Under the pieces are notes generated by a model, which did not search any database, had not been told where the DNA came from, and saw only the letters and a list, made by a program, of their open reading frames with translations. This document shows, piece by piece, positions 26,792-35,538 of a DNA stretch of 64,000 nucleotides; positions within the stretch are counted from its first letter, which is position 1; each line of letters opens with the position of its first letter. The DNA comes from JBAYIE01 sp041665785 (GTDB taxonomy: Bacteria; Bacteroidota; Bacteroidia; UKL13-3). A program made the translations under genes and the position numbers. The DNA lies in the NCBI GenBank assembly GCA_041665785.1, contig JBAYIE010000018.1, forward strand, positions 25,066-89,065, read 5' to 3'.

Positions 26792-28129
26792 TTACGCTTC
26801 ACCTGAGCGGTCGAGCAGATTGGGCGGTAAGGTTTTGGTAGCCTTGGCTCCCAGTTTACGGAGTATTTCAACCTTGCCTACCAAATTACCCGGACCGGTT
26901 GATATTTTACGCATTGCATCTTCATAGGCGCGTTTGGAGTCATCCATTTTCTTGCCAATTTCGGTAAGGTCGCGCATCAGGCCTTCAAATTTGTCGTACA
27001 ATTTTCCGGCTTCTTCGGCAATCTGCAAGGCATTGCGGTTTTGATGTTCCATTTTCCATAGACTGGCAATGGTGCGCAGGGTAGCCAACAATGTGGTGGG
27101 TGAAACAATCACCGTTTTGCGGTCCCAGGCATAAGCAAACAATTCCGGATCTTCCTGTATTGCTATGCTGAAAGCAGATTCCATGGGCATGAAAAGCAAT
27201 ACAAAATCAGGGGTAGAAAAATCGGTGGAGGAATAATAATTTTTATCGCTCAGCAATTTCACGTGCGACCGCACACTGTTCACATGCTCTTTAATGAGTC
27301 GTGTGCGTTGTTCTGTATCGTCGGAGCTGCTGTACTGTTCGTAAGCAGTCAGCGAAACTTTAGCGTCAATGATCAGGTGTTTGCTGTCGGGTAAAAAGAC
27401 CACCACATCCGGTTTGATGGTATCCCCTTCCACGTTTTTAGTAACCACTTGTGTGCGGTATTCGCGGTTGTTTTCCAATCCGCTGCGTTCCAACACTTTT
27501 TCCAGAATCAATTCACCCCAATTGCCTTGTTTTTTGGTATCGCCTTTGAGTGCTTTGGTTAAGTTGTGTGTTTCTTCGGTGATTTTTTGGTTGAGGTCGA
27601 ATAGCTTTTTTACCTCTTCGCGCAAGGAAATTTTGTCGCGCATTTCTTCTTTGAAAGCGGTATCTACCTTGGTTTCAAACTCCTTTATTTTTTGTTGAAA
27701 TGGCAACAGAATCTGATCCAGATTGGCACGGTTCTGCTCGGTAAACTTCTTACTCTTTTCGTCGAGGATGCGGTTGGCCAGGTTCTCAAATTCTTTTTGA
27801 AACTTTTCCTGCAGACGCGTCAGTTCCTCCTGTTGTTCATCGAGCTTCTCCTTCAGGTTTTTGTTTACGTTTTCAGCGGTCGAAAAATCGGCATTGAGGC
27901 GGTACAATTTATCCTGAACATGTGCCAGGGTTTCGGTCAGGGTTTTCTTCTCGGTGAGCAACATTTCGTTGGTGCTGCGAAATGCACTCCCCTCCTCTAC
28001 TGCTTTCATGAGTTGATTGCGCAACTGGGTTAACTCGCTGGTTAAATCAGCCACTACCGGCGGTTTGCGTATAAACCAGGCCAGGGCAAAACCGGCCAGT
28101 AATCCAACGATCAGAAACAAGAATTCCAT
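26792..28129 (-). CDS. rmuC: DNA recombination protein RmuC family
   Basis: RmuC limits rearrangements at inverted repeats. A single membrane anchor (EFLFLIVGLLAGFALAWFI) is followed by a coiled coil (about 25-200) and the conserved nuclease-like domain with KKQGNWGELILEKVLERSGL, KPDVVVFLPDSKHLIIDAKV and ALRTI-type features such as LRTIASLWKMEHQNRNA. Length (445 aa) is normal. A TATTTTG box lies directly upstream of the ATG at 28129. Confidence 0.92.
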   Translation of the reverse strand: MEFLFLIVGLLAGFALAWFIRKPPVVADLTSELTQLRNQLMKAVEEGSAFRSTNEMLLTEKKTLTETLAHVQDKLYRLNADFSTAENVNKNLKEKLDEQQEELTRLQEKFQKEFENLANRILDEKSKKFTEQNRANLDQILLPFQQKIKEFETKVDTAFKEEMRDKISLREEVKKLFDLNQKITEETHNLTKALKGDTKKQGNWGELILEKVLERSGLENNREYRTQVVTKNVEGDTIKPDVVVFLPDSKHLIIDAKVSLTAYEQYSSSDDTEQRTRLIKEHVNSVRSHVKLLSDKNYYSSTDFSTPDFVLLFMPMESAFSIAIQEDPELFAYAWDRKTVIVSPTTLLATLRTIASLWKMEHQNRNALQIAEEAGKLYDKFEGLMRDLTEIGKKMDDSKRAYEDAMRKISTGPGNLVGKVEILRKLGAKATKTLPPNLLDRSGEA

Positions 28130-28158
28130 GGTGCAAAATACGTTGTTCGGGGGAATAT

Positions 28159-28254
28159 ATGTAATTATGTAAGTATGTAATTATGTCCACCTACGCTAAA
28201 GCTACGGTGGATGAAATAATTGTGTCCACCTTCGCTAAGGCTACGGTGGATGAA
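28159..28254. repeat. Two tandem copies of a 31-base palindromic element, preceded by a short direct repeat
   Basis: Copies at 28185-28215 and 28224-28254 (period 39) share the core GTCCACC-t/aCGCTAA-GCTACGGTGGATGAA. TCCACC and GGTGGA form the stem of each, and the inner CGCTAA/GCTACG part is a looser palindrome. Just upstream, the 12-mer ATGTAATTATGT occurs twice (about 28159-28187). It is non-coding. Elements of this sequence are familiar to me from intergenic regions of other Bacteroidota and other bacteria, but no function is known to me. Confidence 0.6.
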
Positions 28255-28390
28255 AGTAGCATTGGATGGTCAAATTGATGCTGAATTGCCGAATATTAAA
28301 ATCCGGACAAGTATTATTTTATAGTACACCCTTAAAATGTTTAATTTTACGAGTCTTTCTGTTACTTAAATGAATTTACCGGTTTAGGAT

Positions 28391-28526
28391 GCGCGAGGGA
28401 TTGTAGTGGAAAGCCCGCAGCGCAGCGAGGACTTGAAACGAAAAGCCCGACCCATGAAGTAAAGCGCGAGAGATGTTAACTAAATTAGAATCATCCGGTT
28501 GCGCTTACTTCATGGGACGCGCCCAA
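28391..28526 (+). other. Structured intergenic element of unknown function upstream of the ECF sigma gene
   Basis: Two related halves, about 28396-28417 and 28427-28449, both read GAGGxATTGxxxxxGAAAGCCCG-like. Next, a 16-base inverted repeat joins CCCATGAAGTAAAGCGC (28451-28467) to GCGCTTACTTCATGGG (28501-28516), with one bulged A. A run of A follows (28524-28530). All frames are short. It could be a small RNA, a riboswitch-like leader of the ECF operon or a dispersed repeat. The ECF start lies about 90 bases downstream. Confidence 0.45.
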
Positions 28527-28614
28527 AAAAAACAAAGCTTCAATGACCAAAAGGTATATGCCTAAAAAAATCAACCCATTAAACGATCAGTGTTAATTAG
28601 CATCTAATAAAAGG

Positions 28615-29175
28615 ATGAGCAAAGAAGAAATAGCCGATGACGTATTGTTGAGGATGTTCCGCGACCGGAATACCCGCAATAAGGCGTTTGAGACCATTCT
28701 CGACAAATACCAGCAACGGGTGTACTGGCAGATCCGGCGCATGGTGCTCGACCACGACGATGCCGATGATGTATTGCAGAATACGTTTATCAAAATCTGG
28801 GAAAACCTGGAACGATTCAAGGAAAACTCCAAACTCTATACCTGGATTTACCGCATTGCTACCAACGAATCGCTGCAATTTCTGAACCGGCGCAAAACGG
28901 TTTCGATCGACGATGAAAGCCTGAACCTGGCCGAAAAACTGGAGACCGGCACCTATTTCAATGGAAATGGAGTTGAATTAAAATTGCAGGCGGCCATTTT
29001 GCAATTGCCGGACAAACAAAGGCTGGTATTTAACCTGAAATATTACGACAACCTCACCTACGACGAAATGGAAGAAGTGACCGGCACCAGCACCGGTGCA
29101 TTGAAAGCATCGTATCACCATGCCGTTAAAAAAATTGAAGGAATAATCAAACAAGATTTAAACTTAACATACTGA
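28615..29175 (+). CDS. ECF-type RNA polymerase sigma factor
   Basis: The 186 aa show sigma region 2 (about 20-85, with DHDDADDVLQNTFIKIWENL and YTWIYRIATNESLQFLNRR) and region 4 (about 125-180, with LPDKQRLVFNLKYYDNLTYDEM and TGTSTGALKASYHHAVKKIE). No regions 1.1 or 3 are present. AAAAGG lies just before the ATG and may serve as ribosome binding site. Two genes for a membrane partner and a periplasmic protein follow with short spacing. Confidence 0.93.
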   Translation: MSKEEIADDVLLRMFRDRNTRNKAFETILDKYQQRVYWQIRRMVLDHDDADDVLQNTFIKIWENLERFKENSKLYTWIYRIATNESLQFLNRRKTVSIDDESLNLAEKLETGTYFNGNGVELKLQAAILQLPDKQRLVFNLKYYDNLTYDEMEEVTGTSTGALKASYHHAVKKIEGIIKQDLNLTY

Positions 29176-29194
29176 GTACTATCCAATACCTGTG

Positions 29195-29698
29195 ATGAAC
29201 GAAGAAATAACATATCGTGAAGAAGATTACCTGAGAAGTTTACCCGTGAAAGGTGGATTTACCGTGCCTGATGGTTATTTTGAAGATCAGAAAAGCCGCT
29301 TACTGTTTCGCCTACGCCAGGAGGGCAATGCCATTCAGGGATTGGAAGTTCCTGAGGGATATTTTGAGCAATCGAAAGCCCGAATTTTAAAACGAACTGT
29401 TGAACAACCTAAAAAATCGTTGTCGCTCGTTAATCGTCCGTTTTTCCGTTATGCCATTGCTGCTTCGATGATCTTGGTATCGGGAATCAGTTTTAATCTG
29501 TTGCGCGATCAACAAACAACCACACAAAAAACCATTACATCCACCGATGTATTGCAATACATGGAAGTAAACGGAGCTACCGAACTTTCTGCTGCCGAAC
29601 TGATCAATCTGCTACCGGCATCTGCTGTTTCAACTTCGGCCGAAGAAAATTACCTGCTTGAACAAAGCGACAACACCTTAATTTTTGAAGAATTATGA
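29195..29698 (+). CDS. Membrane protein of the ECF operon, probable anti-sigma partner
   Basis: The cytosolic N-terminal half (about 1-85) contains a duplicated motif: GFTVPDGYFEDQKSRLLFRL (near 22-41) and GLEVPEGYFEQSKARILKR (near 49-67). One membrane helix follows (about 86-105) and then an extracytoplasmic tail. Length and topology match anti-sigma factors that Bacteroidota use with ECF sigma factors, but no standard zinc anti-sigma signature is visible. Start at ATG 29195 is preferred to the GTG three bases earlier. Ends in a four-base overlap with the Spy-like gene. Confidence 0.65.
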   Translation: MNEEITYREEDYLRSLPVKGGFTVPDGYFEDQKSRLLFRLRQEGNAIQGLEVPEGYFEQSKARILKRTVEQPKKSLSLVNRPFFRYAIAASMILVSGISFNLLRDQQTTTQKTITSTDVLQYMEVNGATELSAAELINLLPASAVSTSAEENYLLEQSDNTLIFEEL

Positions 29699-30144
29699 AA
29701 ACTTTTTTACTCATATGGGCCACGCTGTTTACCTGTGTAGGATTAAAAGCCCAGGACGATATGCCCGGCGGTCCACCCGAACGCCAGCAACAAATTGAAT
29801 CGTACCGCATTGCATTTATTACGGAGAAGCTGAATCTGACACCCAAAGAAGCGGCTGCATTCTGGCCGGTGTACAACGAATACGAAGATCAGATCAAAGC
29901 CATGCGTATGAAGGACCGCGACCGGGTAAGGAATTTCCGCGAAAAGGCATCTCCAACCGAACAGGATGCCGATAAATTCATCAACGAACACCTCACGTTT
30001 CGCCAGCAGGAAATTGAACTCACCCGCAAATACATGGTTGAATTCCGCAAGGTGCTCCCCTCTAATAAAGCCGCTATCCTGCTTACGCTGGAACAGGAAT
30101 TTAAGATGCAGTTGTTGCGGAGGATTAAGGACAGGAGAAATTGA
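29695..30144 (+). CDS. Secreted Spy/CpxP-like helical protein
   Basis: A signal peptide (MKTFLLIWATLFTCVGLKAQ) precedes an alpha-helical, highly charged protein with LNLTPKEAAAFWPVYNEYED and long charged helices, like periplasmic stress proteins of the Spy/CpxP/LTxxQ group. In this operon it likely serves as a sensor or chaperone that links envelope state to the sigma factor. The four-base overlap with the anti-sigma-like gene (ATGA, 29695-29698) supports coupling. The precise family call is tentative. Confidence 0.65.
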   Translation: MKTFLLIWATLFTCVGLKAQDDMPGGPPERQQQIESYRIAFITEKLNLTPKEAAAFWPVYNEYEDQIKAMRMKDRDRVRNFREKASPTEQDADKFINEHLTFRQQEIELTRKYMVEFRKVLPSNKAAILLTLEQEFKMQLLRRIKDRRN

Positions 30145-30189
30145 AATTCATTTTTTACGCAGAGAATCTGTTCATGCGTAAATGCTCTA

Positions 30190-30789
30190 TTACTGAACTT
30201 TCTTAATCAATTCCCAGATATCGCCGTTTTGGAATTTAAATTTAAGGACCCCATCGCTGTTATTAATGAGAAGGTAATATAGCTCTGTTTCAGGATCACC
30301 ATTATCACTCATAAAATAAATATTTTTATAGAATTTCTCCGCTATCAGTAATGAATCATACTTTGGCGTACCTGATGGTAAATGGTCATAAAAGTATTGT
30401 GAGTTAAAATTAATGATTAAATGAGGATATCCATCAGGTTCTTTAATTACTATTTTATAGAATATTGGGGAGTTGAATGTACTACTTTGAAAAGTAACTG
30501 CAGCGAATTCAAGTTTTGCAATATCTGATGGGCATTCAGGGTTAGTATTACCCCAGGATCTATATTCATAATCATTCACCATTCCTGTGCCAACAAACGT
30601 GTGTGTATCTACACCATTGCGTAGAAAAACAAGCGCTTCAAATCCCTTATAATGAATTTTATCTCTTTGAAATTGATGAAAGTTAGATACCAAGGTTTTT
30701 TGCTCATCACAATCCGGTCCGCTTAAGATGTCGCATCCTGAAAGTGCGAATAAAAACAGGATAAACACAAGATCGATTAAATGTTTCAT
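30190..30789 (-). CDS. Hypothetical lipoprotein
   Basis: The ATG at 30789 gives a lipoprotein signal peptide with the lipobox LSGC (MKHLIDLVFILFLFALSGCD). An upstream in-frame start at 30837 is less likely, since it adds a charged 16-residue extension before the hydrophobic core. The mature part (about 180 aa) is rich in aromatic residues and looks like beta structure; no family recognised. It is convergent with the Spy-like gene. A perfect 8-bp hairpin at 30154-30182 lies between the two stops. Confidence 0.65.
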   Translation of the reverse strand: MKHLIDLVFILFLFALSGCDILSGPDCDEQKTLVSNFHQFQRDKIHYKGFEALVFLRNGVDTHTFVGTGMVNDYEYRSWGNTNPECPSDIAKLEFAAVTFQSSTFNSPIFYKIVIKEPDGYPHLIINFNSQYFYDHLPSGTPKYDSLLIAEKFYKNIYFMSDNGDPETELYYLLINNSDGVLKFKFQNGDIWELIKKVQ

Positions 30790-30943
30790 TGGGTTGAACG
30801 GATATGCTAAATTCCATCTTTTCCGGCAGATTTTCATCTATTTTTCTATGTTGTTGTGTGTACTTTGCTTTTGGCTGTCCTGAACCGAATGTACACTTAC
30901 CACAGGTCGGCGTAAACAGCCTTTTATATTTACCCGATCCCCT

Positions 30944-30951
30944 TATCTTTG
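30944..30951 (+). promoter_or_regulatory. -7 promoter box (TATCTTTG) for the deoxyhypusine synthase-like gene
   Basis: Perfect match to TAnnTTTG, ending 17 bases before the ATG at 30968. The predicted leader is about 11 bases and has no Shine-Dalgarno motif. Confidence 0.5.
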
Positions 30952-30967
30952 CCCAAATTTTACCCCT

Positions 30968-31942
30968 ATGAGCAAAGGACCCATCTCCCAGTTTATTGAA
31001 ACGCATTACAAACATTTTAATGCAGCTGCTTTGGTGGATGCTGCCAAAGGATACGAAACCCACCTGACCGAAGGCGGTAAAATGATGGTAACCCTGGCCG
31101 GTGCCATGAGTACGGCCGAATTGGGAAAATCGCTGGCCGAAATGATTCGTCAGGGAAAGGTTGACATCATCAGTTGTACCGGTGCCAACCTCGAAGAGGA
31201 TATCATGAACCTGGTAGCGCATTCGCATTATAAGCGCGTGCCGCATTACCGCGATTTATCTCCGCAGGACGAATGGGATCTGCTCGAAAACCATTACAAC
31301 CGCGTTACCGATACCTGCATCCCGGAAGAAGAAGCCTTTCGCCGTTTGCAAAAACATATTTATAAAATCTGGAAAGATGCCGATACAGCGGGCGAACGTT
31401 TTTTCCCACATGAGTACATGTACAAAATCCTCAATAGCGGGGAGTTGCAGCCGTATTACGAAATAGATCCGAAAGACTCGTGGATGCTGGCTGCGGCTGA
31501 ACGTAACCTGCCGATTATTGTTCCGGGTTGGGAAGATTCGACCATGGGAAATATTTTTGCATCGTATGTGATCAAAAACGAAATCAAGGCATCCACCATG
31601 AAATCGGGTATCGAATACATGGCGTGGCTGGCCGATTGGTACGTAAAAAATTCAGCAGGCAAAGGCATTGGGTTCTTCCAGATCGGTGGCGGTATTGCAG
31701 GCGATTTCCCGATTTGTGTAGTACCGATGTTGTATCAGGATATGGAAATGGAAAACATCCCATTCTGGGGTTATTTCTGCCAGATCAGTGATTCCACCAC
31801 TTCGTATGGTTCATACTCGGGTGCTGTTCCCAACGAAAAAATCACCTGGGGTAAACTCGATATCCATACGCCTAAGTTTATAGTGGAATCAGATGCTACC
31901 ATTGTGGCTCCTTTGATTTTTGCCTGGATTTTGGGTTGGTAA
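30968..31942 (+). CDS. Deoxyhypusine synthase-family protein
   Basis: In eukaryotes and archaea this family transfers an aminobutyl group from spermidine to a Lys of eIF5A. Bacteria lack eIF5A, and bacterial homologues probably act on polyamines, for example to make homospermidine. Family signatures are LAGAMSTAELGKSLAEMI, TGANLEEDI, GIGFFQIGGGIAGDFP and SGAVPNEKITWGKLD, where Lys296 corresponds to the catalytic Lys of the eukaryotic enzyme. The 324 aa length is normal. The folB gene follows 11 bases after its stop. Confidence 0.85.
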   Translation: MSKGPISQFIETHYKHFNAAALVDAAKGYETHLTEGGKMMVTLAGAMSTAELGKSLAEMIRQGKVDIISCTGANLEEDIMNLVAHSHYKRVPHYRDLSPQDEWDLLENHYNRVTDTCIPEEEAFRRLQKHIYKIWKDADTAGERFFPHEYMYKILNSGELQPYYEIDPKDSWMLAAAERNLPIIVPGWEDSTMGNIFASYVIKNEIKASTMKSGIEYMAWLADWYVKNSAGKGIGFFQIGGGIAGDFPICVVPMLYQDMEMENIPFWGYFCQISDSTTSYGSYSGAVPNEKITWGKLDIHTPKFIVESDATIVAPLIFAWILGW

Positions 31943-31953
31943 ATCCGCCAAAC

Positions 31954-32307
31954 ATGAATTATACCTGTTCGCTGCACGATTTGGAATTTTATGCTTACCA
32001 CGGATTGCATCCCGAAGAGGCTAAGACCGGAACTGTTTTCAAAGTAGATGTAGATATTGAAACATCACGACACGATAAGGAATCGTTTCAGAAATTGAGT
32101 GCGGTGCTGAATTACGAAACCATCTTTGCAATCATCAGCGAGCAGATGAGTCAGCGGGAAGCCTTGATTGAAACAGTAGCAGCCAACATCATGAATCGTT
32201 TTTATACTACTTTTCCCGATGTTCAGAAAGTGACAGTTAAGATTTCGAAACCGGATCCGGCAGGATTGTTTAAATCGGGATATGCGCAGGTGGTTTTGAG
32301 TCGTTAG
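31954..32307 (+). CDS. folB: Dihydroneopterin aldolase
   Basis: FolB cleaves dihydroneopterin to 6-hydroxymethyl-dihydropterin in folate synthesis. Signature residues are YAYHGLHPEE near the N-terminus, the IETVAANIMNRF helix and the catalytic Lys in VKISKPDP. The start at ATG 31954 is preferred to an earlier TTG (31936) that would overlap the upstream stop. Length is 117 aa. Its stop codon overlaps the stop of the convergent TonB receptor gene by three bases. Confidence 0.9.
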   Translation: MNYTCSLHDLEFYAYHGLHPEEAKTGTVFKVDVDIETSRHDKESFQKLSAVLNYETIFAIISEQMSQREALIETVAANIMNRFYTTFPDVQKVTVKISKPDPAGLFKSGYAQVVLSR

Positions 32308-34775
32308 AATTTCAGCAGCAAACGTACGTTTACCCTTCGGGCCGTGAGATAATTCGGTACAGCCCATGTGCGTCCGTTGATATCCTGCAACCACAAATAC
32401 GAAATGGTATTGTTGATGTCGAGCAGGTTGAAAATTTCAACCCCGATTAATGCCGATTGAAAATGGCGTTTCCATCCGGTTTTGTATTTGGTATTTTCAT
32501 CCACCAGAATTTTTAAGAATCCAATATCAACCCTTTTGTACGATGGCATTTCAAGAGTATCTCCGTATCGGTCGTGATCGGGTGTGCCAAACGGAAAACC
32601 GCTGCCATACACCATATTCAGGTGCATCCGAAACGTTGGGAATTTAGGAAGGTAATCCTGAAACATCACACTGGCAGTGAAACGCTGATCGGTAGGTCGT
32701 CTAACATATCCCTGATCAATTGAATTACCGGATGCATCCTGCGTGATTTTTTCTTCGGTGCTCAGTACGGATAAACTGGCCCAACTCTCGGTACCTTTCA
32801 CAAATTCTCCGTTCACTTTCAGGTCAACTCCGGTGGCATATCCGCTGGCAATATTGTTGGCATAATAACGAATCCGCACGTTGTCAATTTCGTAAGGAAC
32901 CAAATTATCGAGTTGTTTGTAATAGGCTTCAGCAAACAATTTAAACGGACGTTTCCAGGCTATAAAATTCATGTCGCCGCCGGCAATATAATGTATGGAT
33001 CGCTGGGCTTTTATATTCGAATTCAGACTGCCGTCGAACCGGCGGAACTCACGATATACCGGTGGTTGATAATACACTCCTGCTGCTGCTTTGAGCACAA
33101 TATTTCGCTTGAGTTGACCTTCCTTTTCTTTGTACTGAACGGCACGATTGTGCGCCCGGTTAGGTTCGAAGGAGACCTGCACACGCGGACTGATTACATT
33201 TTCGTTGTTGTAACTCCACCAGTTGGAACGAATACCATAATTAACCATGAGGTTATTCACCGGATTGATGAGGTAGGTGTTTTGCACATAACCGCTCAAC
33301 CGCATGGTGGTGATGGCATTGTTGCCATAGATATATTCCTCCATCACAATTTCATTGTTTTGCAAACCGGGTTTGGCAAAACCGAGTGAATCCAGAAAGC
33401 GCCACTCGTTGATATGATCCTGCACATCTTCAACCTGAACCTGTGCGCCCCATTGGATAAAATGATTTCCTTTGGTAAGTGAGCCGCGGTGCCCGAGATT
33501 TCCCACGGAAGCTTGCATGGTATTGCGTGCATTGTTCAGAAAATATCCAATGCCTAAAGTAGATCGGGCTTTTCCGAAATTATCCGAACCAAAATCGGTT
33601 TCCACTTCTTCGAGGCGATAAGCTCCTTCTACGGTAAAAAACTCACGTTCGGAAGTGGTGAAGAAAGAAGAATATACTTTTAACTGCAGTTTATGTGTGG
33701 GTTGATAATTGAGCGAAAGTGCGGCAGTACCGGTTTGGTATTCCATAAGATCGGAACCGTTGAAATACATGCGCAAAGCGAGGGCGGTTTTTACCGTACC
33801 GAAAATGGTTTCACGGGTTTCGGGAATAACGAGGTAACGGTTATTGGCATATGCACCCAACACGCTCAAACTTAAATTATCGCGTAAATGATAAGTAAGC
33901 AGGGCTTGCACATCGGCAAACGAAGGACGGTAATCGCCTTTGGTATTGAGCGAACCCACCAGTAATTGATTGGACCAATAACGGGCACCGATCAGGTAAG
34001 TAAATCGTTTTCGAAACTCTATTCCTTCGACATGCGCCTGCACTCCCAGCAAACTCACATTGGCGCTGGCTGCTGTTTTACGCGGTTCGCGGTATTTGAT
34101 ATCGAGTACTGAAGAAAGTTTATCGCCGTATCGTGCTTCAAATCCACCGGCACTGAATTTTACGTTTTGTACCAGTTCGGTATGAATAAAACTGAGTCCT
34201 TCCTGTTGTCCGGTACGGGGTAAGAAGGGGCGGTAAATTTCAATGTCGTTTACATAAATGAGATTCTCGTCGTAATTACCACCGCGCACATTGTATTGCG
34301 CACTCATTTCGTTGCCCGATGAAACACCCGGTAAGGTTTTGAGTACGGTTTCGAAACTGCCTGTGGCATTGGGTAAAGACGATGCTGCTTTGGGATCGAT
34401 GGTATGCACTCCGATTTTATCGCGTTCTTTTTCTTCCGTAAAAACAAATTCTTTGAGGTCGATACCGTATTGCATGCGTGCATTTACAGTATGGCGGGAA
34501 CCGGGAGCCAGTGCCGGAATGGCAATGCGCTGAGTGGGTCGTCCGATATACGAAACGGCTAATTCAGCAGGTCGATTCGCGTCCAATTCAATCCGGAAAA
34601 AACCTTGATCATTGCTGACGGTAAAATTTGTTGTGCCCACCTCAGTGATATTGGCATTGGAAACCGGATTGGCCAGAGAGTCGCGGATATAGCCGGATAC
34701 CAGCACCTTGTCTTGCTGACCAAAGGCCTGCAAAACCGTAAAGAGAATCAGAAACGTAAAAGGAATGCTGCGCAT
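32304..34775 (-). CDS. TonB-dependent outer-membrane receptor with carboxypeptidase-like domain
   Basis: The protein imports an unknown ligand across the outer membrane with TonB. It has a signal peptide (MRSIPFTFLILFTVLQAFGQ), a carboxypeptidase-regulatory-like domain (about 25-105, VSGYIRDSLANPVSNANITE), a plug (about 125-250, with GVSSGNEMSAQYNVRGGNYD) and a barrel to the C-terminus, ending RRVNVRLLLKF with a terminal Phe. Length 823 aa fits. The start at ATG 34775 is preferred to the GTG at 34793 since it gives a normal signal peptide. No SusD-like gene follows, so it is not a full SusCD pair. Confidence 0.88.
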   Translation of the reverse strand: MRSIPFTFLILFTVLQAFGQQDKVLVSGYIRDSLANPVSNANITEVGTTNFTVSNDQGFFRIELDANRPAELAVSYIGRPTQRIAIPALAPGSRHTVNARMQYGIDLKEFVFTEEKERDKIGVHTIDPKAASSLPNATGSFETVLKTLPGVSSGNEMSAQYNVRGGNYDENLIYVNDIEIYRPFLPRTGQQEGLSFIHTELVQNVKFSAGGFEARYGDKLSSVLDIKYREPRKTAASANVSLLGVQAHVEGIEFRKRFTYLIGARYWSNQLLVGSLNTKGDYRPSFADVQALLTYHLRDNLSLSVLGAYANNRYLVIPETRETIFGTVKTALALRMYFNGSDLMEYQTGTAALSLNYQPTHKLQLKVYSSFFTTSEREFFTVEGAYRLEEVETDFGSDNFGKARSTLGIGYFLNNARNTMQASVGNLGHRGSLTKGNHFIQWGAQVQVEDVQDHINEWRFLDSLGFAKPGLQNNEIVMEEYIYGNNAITTMRLSGYVQNTYLINPVNNLMVNYGIRSNWWSYNNENVISPRVQVSFEPNRAHNRAVQYKEKEGQLKRNIVLKAAAGVYYQPPVYREFRRFDGSLNSNIKAQRSIHYIAGGDMNFIAWKRPFKLFAEAYYKQLDNLVPYEIDNVRIRYYANNIASGYATGVDLKVNGEFVKGTESWASLSVLSTEEKITQDASGNSIDQGYVRRPTDQRFTASVMFQDYLPKFPTFRMHLNMVYGSGFPFGTPDHDRYGDTLEMPSYKRVDIGFLKILVDENTKYKTGWKRHFQSALIGVEIFNLLDINNTISYLWLQDINGRTWAVPNYLTARRVNVRLLLKF

Positions 34776-34794
34776 TAAGGTTATACAACGCACA

Positions 34795-35469
34795 TTATGC
34801 CTGGTGCGTATGCATAGTTAGCTTTTTTAAAGAAGAAATAGTGGCCGTGGGGTCTGCACTCGAAAAAACATAGTTTCCTGCAACCAACACATCGGCTCCA
34901 CATTCAAGAAGTTTCGGTGCCGTAACTTCATTTACACCTCCGTCGATTTCGATGAGGCAGGAGCTTCCTTCGTGCTGAATCATGGCTTTCAGTTCGCGGC
35001 ATTTGGAATATATACGATCGATGAATTTTTGTCCTCCAAATCCCGGGTTCACACTCATCATACAAACCACATCTATATCAGCAATCAGATCCTGCAATAC
35101 CGAAACAGGTGTATGGGGGTTGAGTGCCACACCGGCTTTCATGCCTTCGGCCCGGATCGCCTGCAGGGTGCGGTGCAAATGCGTTGAGGCTTCGTAATGC
35201 ACAGAAAGCACTGCAGCACCGGCTTGTTTAAATTCTTTGATATACCGTTCGGGTTGTACAATCATCAAATGCACATCTAACGGTTTCTTAGCATGTTTGT
35301 GAATGGATTGCATTACCGGAAATCCAAAGGAGATATTCGGCACAAAAACTCCATCCATGATATCGACATGAAACCAGTCGGCTTCGCTGGCATTGATCAT
35401 CTCCACATCGCGTTGGAGATTGCCAAAATCGGCCGATAAAATAGAGGGTGCTATGATAGGATTATTCAT
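34795..35469 (-). CDS. rpe: Ribulose-phosphate 3-epimerase
   Basis: Rpe links ribulose-5-phosphate and xylulose-5-phosphate in the pentose phosphate pathway. The TIM-barrel signatures are IAPSILSADFGNLQRDVEMI, WFHVDIMDGVFVPNISFG, DVHLMI, MSVNPGFGGQKFI and EIDGGVN. Length (224 aa) is standard. The TonB receptor gene begins 20 bases after its stop on the same strand. A TACTTTCG box (one mismatch) ends seven bases before the ATG. Confidence 0.95.
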   Translation of the reverse strand: MNNPIIAPSILSADFGNLQRDVEMINASEADWFHVDIMDGVFVPNISFGFPVMQSIHKHAKKPLDVHLMIVQPERYIKEFKQAGAAVLSVHYEASTHLHRTLQAIRAEGMKAGVALNPHTPVSVLQDLIADIDVVCMMSVNPGFGGQKFIDRIYSKCRELKAMIQHEGSSCLIEIDGGVNEVTAPKLLECGADVLVAGNYVFSSADPTATISSLKKLTMHTHQA

Positions 35470-35538
35470 CGGTCACGAAAGTAATACTTTTTGCAGAAAG
35501 CCGGAATAAAATGCCCGATAGCCAAAGCGTTGATAGCC

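Noticed and set aside
28159..28254. Possible CRISPR array
   Set aside because: Only two repeats, no typical spacers and no cas genes nearby.
30154..30182. Hairpin between the Spy-like and lipoprotein genes as a terminator
   Set aside because: The 8-bp stem is perfect but no T-run follows on either strand, so it is not a normal intrinsic terminator.
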